Part shown: positions 1 through 5,300 of the stretch, piece by piece
How positions within the stretch are numbered: the stretch's first letter is position 1
Layout of the letters: every line of letters begins with the position of its first letter
NCBI GenBank assembly: GCA_031256885.1
Contig: JAIRPS010000040.1
Span: 1 to 5,354 of the forward strand
Origin: Bifidobacteriaceae bacterium
GTDB taxonomy: Bacteria; Actinomycetota; Actinomycetes; Actinomycetales; WQXJ01
Direction of reading: 5' to 3'
Length of the DNA: 5,354 nt
Translations under genes and position numbers: made by a program
The notes under the pieces: model-generated
Databases searched by the model: none
What the model saw: the letters and a program-made list of their open reading frames with translations, nothing else
Told to the model about the DNA's origin: nothing

Positions 1-335
1 GAAACAGGATGCCATTTTCGCCAACCGAAGTAACTTGCTGAGAGATTGGTGGATTCACGTGGCTTGACTTGAATTATTTCAAGGTCGCGCGCGCCATGGT
101 TCTTGAGCACAATGGTACCATAGGCTACATCATGTTCAGGAACAGAGCGTAGACTAACTTTGAACCCACCCACCTCGGCTAAATCATCGGCATACAGTGG
201 TCCATCGAAAGAGCCGAAGGCTGTCCCATCTCCTTCAGGAAGCAAAATAATGTATGCACCTGCGAATAGTAGCGAGGCGAGAATAAGCCAACCTAATAGT
301 GTGCTTATTCGCGTAAGACTAAAGCGGTTTCGCAA
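1..335 (-). CDS. Partial single-pass membrane protein with beta-rich ectodomain (C-terminus beyond left edge)
   Basis: The reading frame is open from a TTG codon at 335-333 to the left edge, giving 111 complete residues. I chose this TTG because AGGGGG lies 6 bases upstream (342-347), an excellent Shine-Dalgarno fit, and because the protein then begins like a membrane anchor. The basic N-terminus MRNRFSLTR is followed by one hydrophobic segment at about residues 13-32 (LLGWLILASLLFAGAYIILL), and the rest should lie outside the cell. There is no lipobox cysteine. The visible ectodomain contains YGTIVLKNHGARDLEIIQV (about 72-90), a pattern seen in extracellular Ig-like or DUF4352-like beta-sandwiches; this is a resemblance by eye only. 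The start overlaps the end of the upstream exported-protein gene by 17 bases, so the two are probably translationally coupled. I do not recognise the family. The codons (ATA, CTA, TTA, AGT) are more AT-rich than in the genes further right. Confidence 0.75.
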   Translation of the reverse strand, partial: MRNRFSLTRISTLLGWLILASLLFAGAYIILLPEGDGTAFGSFDGPLYADDLAEVGGFKVSLRSVPEHDVAYGTIVLKNHGARDLEIIQVKPRESTNLSASYFGWRKWHPV

Positions 336-1698
336 TTGTGTCCCCCTGGTTAGGTGTTTCAATCTTACCACTGCGACCACATAATGACAAACCTTTCTTG
401 ACATCTGTCGATTTGATAATCACTTTGGTTCCCCAGTTGTAGCCGGCATGCGATGATAGACTCACGCCCAGATAAGCACTAATATCCACACCATTAGACC
501 AAGTTGTATTACCGCCTTGATCAATTTGCACTGTCGCAAACCCCGGGTTGTAACGCGAACAGTTTGCGGATGGCACACTTGGCGCACTACCAAGATTGCC
601 GCTGTTGGCACCATTGACTGCGGTTGGCCTGGCTTCATAGCGGGTGGTAATGACCGCCCCTTGACCAGCCATCACACATTGAATCTTGAACTTGACATAA
701 GTGGTGTACTTATCATAGAATTTGCTACTAACACCTGTCACAGGCTGCCATGTGGTTTCTACGCCAAGAAACTCAGTGACCGAGCCGCCAGCAGAAAAAC
801 TGCCAGTTGCGCCGCTGCTGCTCTTGCCAATACCCAGCGTGATACTAGCCTTCACGCCTCTCTGGTTGCCCACGTTATAGATGAATTGCATTGAGGCATT
901 CGCTGCGGTTGAGTACACCTGCCCTACTCGGGTTGGGCGCTGCGGGTACTCGTAGACCCTTTGCGTGCGGCAAGCTTTTTGGAGGTAGTCGTTGTGGTGT
1001 TTGGTTTGGTTGGCCAATTCAACCGCTTGGGTTGGCTCTTCAACCATTACATCACCAAGGTTGGTGGGGCCTTCGTCAACCTTTTCGGTGACAGTCTGAT
1101 CGGCGGGGCTAACAGTGTAATCACCGTCGGCAAACTCAACCAGGTCGGTGAAAGCAACCATTTCACTACCTTCAGCCGTGGGCACCACTAGTTCCAAGTT
1201 GACAGCGCTGGTCTGCGGGTCGGTGACTGCTGCCAACTGGTCAACAGCCGGTGTGCGCAAATCAAAAGAACCTTCCTGATCGGTTAGGTCCTTCGCTACC
1301 GGAATCAGCCGCAATGTGTCGCCATTCGCCATATTAGCTAGCTCACTGGTGGGCGGCCAGGCGTAAAGCAACACCGGCACGCCGGCAACTGCGGCACCAT
1401 CCTGGTCAGTTAGCGAACCGATTGCCAACGAGTCTGCATCAAGGTCAGCTGAGGCAGTCAGTTCCGGCAAAATGCCATCGTTGAGCGCCTGCTGATCTGC
1501 CAATGTGGTGTCCACCTGGTCAACCGGCTCAACGCCGCGTGTGGCTGACGCAGGTGCGGCAAACAAGCCGCTGAGTAGCAGCACAGCCGGTAAAACACCT
1601 GCTAGTGCTGGCCGCAGCCAGCCGAGGCTGCCAGCGGTGAACATATCTCGCCGGGGGGCGAGGGGGGATTTAGAGGGACTGCTGTGATTGAAATGCAT
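319..1698 (-). CDS. Exported beta-rich four-cysteine protein of unknown function
   Basis: This 459-residue protein is predicted to be exported. A long N-region carries a twin arginine (PRRDMF, R16-R17). It is followed by a hydrophobic stretch at about 31-46 and a signal peptidase site after ASA at 50-52. The mature part starts with an acidic linker. Residues about 88-200 follow, resembling a small carboxypeptidase-regulatory or CnaB-like beta-sandwich (LAIGSLTDQDGAAVAGVPVL, then LTDQEGSFDLR). The C-terminal half (about 240-459) contains all four cysteines (243, 341, 380, 440) and two similar Gly/Ser-rich beta segments, GVKASITLGIGKSS (281-294) and GVDISAYLGVSLSS (403-416). There is no LPXTG sorting signal and no C-terminal membrane helix, so the protein is probably released or bound non-covalently at the wall. 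The ATG at 1698 is preceded by GGAAG 4 bases upstream. Starting at Met19 instead would lose the twin arginine. The gene overlaps the downstream membrane-protein gene by 17 bases. I do not recognise the family and assign no activity. Confidence 0.85.
   Translation of the reverse strand: MHFNHSSPSKSPLAPRRDMFTAGSLGWLRPALAGVLPAVLLLSGLFAAPASATRGVEPVDQVDTTLADQQALNDGILPELTASADLDADSLAIGSLTDQDGAAVAGVPVLLYAWPPTSELANMANGDTLRLIPVAKDLTDQEGSFDLRTPAVDQLAAVTDPQTSAVNLELVVPTAEGSEMVAFTDLVEFADGDYTVSPADQTVTEKVDEGPTNLGDVMVEEPTQAVELANQTKHHNDYLQKACRTQRVYEYPQRPTRVGQVYSTAANASMQFIYNVGNQRGVKASITLGIGKSSSGATGSFSAGGSVTEFLGVETTWQPVTGVSSKFYDKYTTYVKFKIQCVMAGQGAVITTRYEARPTAVNGANSGNLGSAPSVPSANCSRYNPGFATVQIDQGGNTTWSNGVDISAYLGVSLSSHAGYNWGTKVIIKSTDVKKGLSLCGRSGKIETPNQGDTIAKPL
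342..347 (-). promoter_or_regulatory. Strong Shine-Dalgarno that fixes the TTG start
   Basis: On the minus strand AGGGGG lies 6 bases before TTG at 335-333, inside the last codons of the upstream exported-protein gene. It is the best ribosome binding site seen in the window, and it is the main argument for a non-ATG start and for coupled translation of the two genes. Confidence 0.75.
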
Positions 1699-1702
1699 GG
1701 AG

Positions 1703-1707
1703 CTTCC
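1703..1707 (-). promoter_or_regulatory. Ribosome binding site of the exported-protein gene
   Basis: GGAAG lies on the minus strand 4 bases upstream of the ATG at 1698-1696. The spacing is slightly short but usable. It supports the 459-residue start over the internal Met19. Confidence 0.5.
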
Positions 1708-1729
1708 ATTCTCTAAAACAACATGGGGC

Positions 1730-1758
1730 GTTCATTGCACCAGCCTGGCACCATGAAC
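1730..1758. promoter_or_regulatory. Palindrome at the predicted transcription start, possible operator or leader hairpin
   Basis: GTTCAT (1730-1735) and ATGAAC (1753-1758) are perfect 6-base inverted repeats around a 17-base centre. The centre and right arm also contain a direct repeat, GCACCA at 1737-1742 and 1748-1753, spaced 11 bases (about one helical turn). The element begins almost exactly at the inferred +1 of the exported-protein promoter. It could bind a dimeric repressor or fold at the 5' end of the mRNA. No known operator family is recognised. Confidence 0.35.
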
Positions 1759-1764
1759 CCATCC

Positions 1765-1793
1765 AGTCTAAGTACCGGTCAGCAAACAGTCAA
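1765..1793 (-). promoter_or_regulatory. SigA-type promoter driving the exported-protein operon
   Basis: On the minus strand, TTGACT (1793-1788, five of six matches to the -35 consensus TTGACA) is separated by exactly 17 bases from TAGACT (1770-1765, four of six matches to TATAAT). Transcription would start near 1757-1758. This leaves an untranslated leader of about 60 bases before the ATG at 1698. A GGAAAAATG run upstream of the -35 box could add a weak UP-like contact. It is the best-formed promoter in the window and probably serves both the exported and the membrane protein. Confidence 0.65.
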
Positions 1794-1920
1794 TACCCAC
1801 ACACCACATTTTTCCGGTCATTTGAAGCTTCGCCAACCCACGCCCCCAGCTCCCACCGCCCCAAGCGTGGCAAACGTTCCTTTCCTGACGCATGCCCGGT
1901 AGGGCATAGCACAGTGTTGT

Positions 1921-1984
1921 AATAAACAACTAGAGCAGTCCGGATTTTCACCAGCAAAACAGGTGATCAGCTGCTGTTTAGTTG
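1921..1984 (-). terminator. Terminator-like hairpin downstream of the phosphotransferase gene
   Basis: Reading the minus strand after the TAG at 1999-1997, CAACTA then AGCAG (1984-1971, separated by three bases) can pair with CTGCT then TAGTTG (1938-1927, separated by one base). The enclosed sequence has its own stem, TCACC (1966-1962) with GGTGA (1952-1948). The outer stem is followed directly by TTTATT (1926-1921), a short T-rich tail. This is a plausible Rho-independent terminator for the phosphotransferase transcript and would insulate the exported-protein operon. The internal loops make it imperfect. Confidence 0.45.
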
Positions 1985-1996
1985 CAATTAGTATTG

Positions 1997-3592
1997 CTAA
2001 TCTTCAACCGGTGGGTTGGGTGGTGGAATATCTTCCGGCGAATTAATAACTTCGGCATCCTCCCAGGTGGGGATCTGTCGTTTCGGGCGTCCCCAAATGC
2101 CCACACCACCTTCCGCGATTGATCGACGGTGTGGTCCGCGGCGGTGACCCTTGGCTGGCGGGGTAGCCGCTGGTGGATCAGCCGGTGCAGGGTCGGTGGC
2201 GGCGACATCGGGCGAATTTGTTGATAACTGGGCTGGTTCAGCCGGGGCGGGCGCAGCCGGCATAACCGGCAAGGGGACTTGTGCGGTTAACTCATTGGCT
2301 GATTCCGCCGGCGAATCATCGCGCGCCGCCAAGGCTTGCGGCAATGCTTCAGTTGGTGAAGCATCATCAGTCCCCGCCGCTGGCCGGTAGTTCGATGACG
2401 TTAAATCCTCAGCCGGTTCGGGCGCTGCCATGCCTGGCCAAGTTGGGACTCGGCTGGCAGATGGCGCTGCCTGCTCTAAGGCAAGATTCTGCGCTGCGGC
2501 TGGCTGTGCGGAATCGGGCATAACTTCACGGACAATCAACCGTTCAAAAGTGCCGGTGCGTTGAGCTGCCTCCTGTTCGGCGCGGCGTGAAGCTCGTTCC
2601 ACGGCGGCTTTACGCTGGGCAGCCTGATTGTCACGTCGCTGCGCCTCCTCTTGGAGACGTTCCAGTTCACGGTCTTCTTCTTCAACTGCCTGGTCAAGGT
2701 CAGCAATCATCACACGGGCATCAGCAATCACCGCTTCGTCACGTTGCCGTACCCCGTAAAGCAACCAACGAATCACCGCTAGTTCTGTCAATAATCTGGC
2801 ACGTTCCTCCAAGGCATCATCATTGAATCCGGGGCGGTTAGCGCGGTAAGCATCCATGATTGACTCACCCACTGCCGGAGCAGCCCCCGCCAATAGTGGT
2901 GCTAAATCTTCAGCCGGGTCACTGAACTGCACCGTGGCAAAGTCAAGCATCGCGCAGATCCGCCCATGCTGCTCTAACAGGTGATCAGCCGCCATGTCGC
3001 CATGAATAACCGAGGGTTGGAAAGACCAGCGACGGTCATCTTCAATTGCCAAACGCCATCGGTCAACCAGACGATCTGTCAAATAGCCTGTCCGCGCCGC
3101 CTCATCAACTTCGCTGCGTAAACGCAAACGGTACTGCCCTGGTGTATAAATAGGCATGCCGACTGATTCAACCAGTTCTTTGGGCAGTTGGTGGAGCGCA
3201 GCGATTGTCCGGCCTAAACTCATGGCGGTGCCCGGTCCCGGTTCAATCGCTTCAAGGTTCAACGGCGTGCCAGGCAGCTGCGCATACACCAAAACGCGGC
3301 GACCGTCAGGAGTTGACACCGCCCCGCGTGGGCGCGGCACTTCAAAGGGCAAACGGCCTGCTGAAGAGTGGCTCGCCAAAGCTTTGAGTAGGGCAATTTC
3401 TGCCTCCTGACCAGCACCGGCCTGTGCATCGTTGGGCAAGCGGATAACCCAACGGCGGTCCAGGTGGTCAACCGCAATAGCGTAAGTGAAATCGGCAGCC
3501 AAACGAGCAGGACTAATCGCCACCACGTCGATGTCAGGCACCGCCGACGTCGCAAGGGCAGCCAGAGTGTACGGCAAAGGCGAACCAGCCAC
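1997..3592 (-). CDS. APH/choline-kinase-fold phosphotransferase with coiled-coil and disordered C-terminal tail
   Basis: This 531-residue cytoplasmic protein has a kinase-like domain at about residues 1-295. The N-lobe strand WVIRLPND (48-55) carries an Arg where many kinases have Lys, as in macrolide-phosphotransferase-type relatives. E63 or E65 could be the helix-C glutamate. The catalytic loop is HGDMAADHLL (197-206, D199 the likely base), and LDFATVQFSDPAEDL (216-230) supplies the metal-binding Asp (D217). A charged coiled coil follows (about 296-345), then an Ala/Pro-rich, probably disordered segment (about 360-480). A basic patch and a more ordered-looking end, SIAEGGVGIWGRPKRQIPTW, close the protein. 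The GTG start has no good Shine-Dalgarno, but no in-frame start lies between it and the upstream TAG, and PLPYTLAALATSAVPDIDVV looks like a normal family N-terminus. The substrate cannot be read from sequence; drug resistance should not be assumed. It is divergent from the helicase, and relatives of both genes are neighbours in many actinobacteria. Confidence 0.88.
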   Translation of the reverse strand: MAGSPLPYTLAALATSAVPDIDVVAISPARLAADFTYAIAVDHLDRRWVIRLPNDAQAGAGQEAEIALLKALASHSSAGRLPFEVPRPRGAVSTPDGRRVLVYAQLPGTPLNLEAIEPGPGTAMSLGRTIAALHQLPKELVESVGMPIYTPGQYRLRLRSEVDEAARTGYLTDRLVDRWRLAIEDDRRWSFQPSVIHGDMAADHLLEQHGRICAMLDFATVQFSDPAEDLAPLLAGAAPAVGESIMDAYRANRPGFNDDALEERARLLTELAVIRWLLYGVRQRDEAVIADARVMIADLDQAVEEEDRELERLQEEAQRRDNQAAQRKAAVERASRRAEQEAAQRTGTFERLIVREVMPDSAQPAAAQNLALEQAAPSASRVPTWPGMAAPEPAEDLTSSNYRPAAGTDDASPTEALPQALAARDDSPAESANELTAQVPLPVMPAAPAPAEPAQLSTNSPDVAATDPAPADPPAATPPAKGHRRGPHRRSIAEGGVGIWGRPKRQIPTWEDAEVINSPEDIPPPNPPVED

Positions 3593-3677
3593 AGCTACAC
3601 GGTAGGGCCAGAACGCCGTTCTGCCAACCTGGCGCGCCGTTATCTAAAAAATCAAGGCAACCACCAACCATGCCACA
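3593..3677. promoter_or_regulatory. Divergent intergenic region with weak overlapping promoter candidates
   Basis: These 85 bases must contain the start signals for both the phosphotransferase (minus) and the helicase (plus). The only AT-rich patch is 3640-3653. For the plus strand, CTGCCA (3621-3626) and TAAAAA (3645-3650) are 18 bases apart, each matching four of six consensus positions. For the minus strand, TAGATA (3646-3641) is a possible -10 box without a good -35. Neither gene has a convincing Shine-Dalgarno here. These are weak calls by eye. Confidence 0.3.
3609..3623. promoter_or_regulatory. Perfect 15-base palindrome between the divergent genes
   Basis: CAGAAC (3609-3614) and GTTCTG (3618-3623) are perfect inverted repeats around GCC. 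The core GAAC-N3-GTTC resembles the Gram-positive LexA box, but the established consensus has four central bases rather than three. It lies 17 bases upstream of the phosphotransferase start codon and overlaps the weak plus-strand -35 candidate. It could be an operator acting on both genes or a leader hairpin in the phosphotransferase mRNA. Confidence 0.35.
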
Positions 3678-5300
3678 ATGATTCTGATGACGATTTTGCC
3701 GCCAAGCTCGCCTGAGCAGTTGTTGGAAGCGCTCGACCCTGAACAACAGGCTGCCGCGCTGCACCTGCTTGGTCCTGTCTGCGTCCTTGCAGGCGCTGGT
3801 ACCGGCAAAACCCGGGCTATCACCCACCGAATTGCTTACGGCGTGCGCACCGGCACCTACAAACCGGGTGCCGTGTTGGCTGTTACTTTCACCACCCGCG
3901 CCGCTGGTGAAATGCGGCAACGCCTGCGCCAATTAGGTGCGCCGGGCGTCCAAGCTCGCACCTTCCATTCAGCCGCCTTGCTTCAGCTGAAACACTTTCA
4001 CTACCGCCTGACCGGTCGCAAACAACTGCCGCAACTGGTGGAACACAAAGGGTCATTGGTGGCTGAAGCAGCCTTGCGTCTCGGTTTAGAGGTTGACCAT
4101 ATTGCGGTGCGTGATTTTGCAGCTGAGATTGAATGGGCCAAAGTTCAACTGTGGACGCCCGAAGACTACACCCGCAACGCCGAGCAAAGTGGCAGACCGC
4201 CAGTTGATGGCTGTAGTCACGCAGCCTTGGCCAAACTGATGCGCTCTTATGAGGCTGTGCTTGCCGAAAACTCAGCCATGGATTTTGAGGACGTGCTGCT
4301 CGCCACGGCCGGGCTGCTCGCTGACTACCCTGAAGCCGCCGCAGAGGTGCGCCAACGCTACCGGCACTTTGTGGTGGATGAGTATCAGGATGTTTCACCG
4401 GCCCAAGAGTATTTGCTGCGCCAATGGCTGGGTGACAGGCAAGAACTGTGTGTGGTGGGTGATCCTTCCCAAACGATTTACTCATTTTCCGGTGCTACCG
4501 CCGACTATTTGCAGGACTTCACCAAACGCTACCCGCAAGCTCCAATCATTGAGCTGGTGCGCAACTACCGCTCAACCCCACAAGTGATCAACCTTGCCAA
4601 CCAGGTTTTGCAGCCGAACCGCAAACCCGTTCGTGAAGACCTTCCTCAGCGAGTGCTGCAGCTTGTCGCTACCCAGAACGATGGCGCAGCCATCAGCTAT
4701 GAGACTTACCAACACGATGCTGTGGAAGCTAAAGCAGTGGTTGAGAAAATCAACCAACTGCTCAGCGAGGGTTGGCAGCCGCAGCAAATAGCGGTCTTGT
4801 TCCGCACCAACGCCCAATCTGAGCCTTTCGAGATGGCGTTATCCTGGGCTGGCACACCTTTCCAGCTGAGAGGCACGGCTGGGTTTTATCAGCGTCCGGA
4901 AACTAAAGCAGCGATCAGCCATTTACGGACCGCTGCCCGGCTCAGCCCGGCGGCTGACCAAACTGTTTGGGATCAAGCCGCCGAAGCCTTGGCACGGACC
5001 GGTTGGACAGTTCGCCCCCCCCAAATCAACTCGGGTGCCCAGGAACGTTGGGAAACACTTGACGCTTTGGCTAGTTTGATTCACCAATTGATTGAACAAG
5101 GCTTGTCCAGTTTGGCGGAAATCACTGCCGTTATTCTGCAACGCCAAGCTGATGATCATCCGCCAGAAGGGTCTGGCGTAACTTTGGCGTCTTTGCATGC
5201 TGCTAAAGGTTTGGAATGGCCGGTCGTTTTCTTGACTGGTTTAGCTGATGGACTGCTTCCAATAAATTTAGCCAATGACCCAAAAACACGTGCAGAATAA
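3678..5300 (+). CDS. uvrD2: UvrD2-like superfamily 1A DNA helicase, cut short by an in-frame TAA before motif VI
   Basis: This is an ATP-dependent 3'-5' DNA helicase of the UvrD/PcrA/Rep type, acting in DNA repair. Visible motifs in order are: Q motif LDPEQQAA (19-26); Walker A AGAGTGKT (38-45); Ia AVTFTTRAAGEMRQRL (68-83); Ib TFHSAA (95-100); II VVDEYQDVSP (232-241); III VVGDPSQTIYSFSGA (259-273); IV ELVRNYRST (292-300); IAVLFRTNAQSEPFE (371-385); and V VTLASLHAAKGLEWPVVFL (501-519). The frame ends after 540 residues at TAA (5298-5300), yet continues downstream with motif VI. Actinobacterial UvrD2 is usually about 700 residues with a C-terminal HRDC domain, so the window ends before that part. 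ATG at 3678 gives MILMTIL; Met4 is an alternative, and neither has a good ribosome binding site. UvrD2 rather than UvrD1/PcrA is inferred from the short form and the phosphotransferase neighbour. As read, the product lacks the motif VI arginine finger and should be inactive. Confidence 0.9.
   Translation: MILMTILPPSSPEQLLEALDPEQQAAALHLLGPVCVLAGAGTGKTRAITHRIAYGVRTGTYKPGAVLAVTFTTRAAGEMRQRLRQLGAPGVQARTFHSAALLQLKHFHYRLTGRKQLPQLVEHKGSLVAEAALRLGLEVDHIAVRDFAAEIEWAKVQLWTPEDYTRNAEQSGRPPVDGCSHAALAKLMRSYEAVLAENSAMDFEDVLLATAGLLADYPEAAAEVRQRYRHFVVDEYQDVSPAQEYLLRQWLGDRQELCVVGDPSQTIYSFSGATADYLQDFTKRYPQAPIIELVRNYRSTPQVINLANQVLQPNRKPVREDLPQRVLQLVATQNDGAAISYETYQHDAVEAKAVVEKINQLLSEGWQPQQIAVLFRTNAQSEPFEMALSWAGTPFQLRGTAGFYQRPETKAAISHLRTAARLSPAADQTVWDQAAEALARTGWTVRPPQINSGAQERWETLDALASLIHQLIEQGLSSLAEITAVILQRQADDHPPEGSGVTLASLHAAKGLEWPVVFLTGLADGLLPINLANDPKTRAE

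Larger units (their letters stand above)
1699..1996. other. Gene-free interval of about 300 bases between two minus-strand genes
   Basis: I find no supportable gene here. From right to left it holds the terminator-like hairpin at 1921-1984 and a short perfect stem-loop at 1892-1907 (ATGCCC, loop GGTA, GGGCAT) with no T-tract. A Pro/Ala-codon-like C-rich patch at 1838-1865 shows no clear function. The promoter (1765-1793), the palindrome (1730-1758) and the ribosome binding site of the exported-protein gene follow. Confidence 0.6.

Noticed and set aside
160..384. 74-codon plus-strand frame at the left end
   Set aside because: It is antisense to the TTG-started membrane protein, which has a strong ribosome binding site and a membrane helix; this frame has neither.
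517..1191. Several plus-strand open frames opposite the exported-protein gene
   Set aside because: They mirror a gene with a clear signal peptide and a complete frame on the minus strand, and their translations look random.
1892..1907. Perfect ATGCCC-GGTA-GGGCAT stem-loop as a terminator
   Set aside because: No T-rich run follows it on either strand; the larger hairpin at 1921-1984 with a TTTATT tail fits better.
1997..3592. Calling the phosphotransferase an antibiotic resistance gene
   Set aside because: The kinase motifs show the fold but not the substrate. The long tail and the helicase-linked context argue for a housekeeping role, and no drug-specific signature is visible.
3611..3621. 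Canonical LexA (SOS) box
   Set aside because: The centre is three bases, not the four of the established GAAC-N4-GTTC core, so it is not called as a LexA site; it is kept only as an unassigned palindrome.
3678..3689. Leaderless translation of the helicase from an adjacent promoter
   Set aside because: The bases at the expected -10 position for a transcript starting at 3678 are not AT-rich, so leaderless initiation is not supported.
3534..3932. 132-codon minus-strand open frame spanning the divergent promoter region
   Set aside because: It runs through the intergenic region and overlaps both real gene starts in the wrong frame, with no ribosome binding site and no recognisable domain.
3889..4485. 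198-codon open frame on the minus strand, antisense to the helicase
   Set aside because: It lies wholly inside the region encoding helicase motifs Ia to III. Its translation is a low-complexity Arg/Ala/Pro/His mix without domain pattern, and it is explained by codon bias in the true gene.
5298..5300. Reassignment of TAA to a sense codon in this organism
   Set aside because: No other gene in the window contains an in-frame TAA, and the other two complete genes end normally in TAG. A single nonsense change or sequence error is far simpler.
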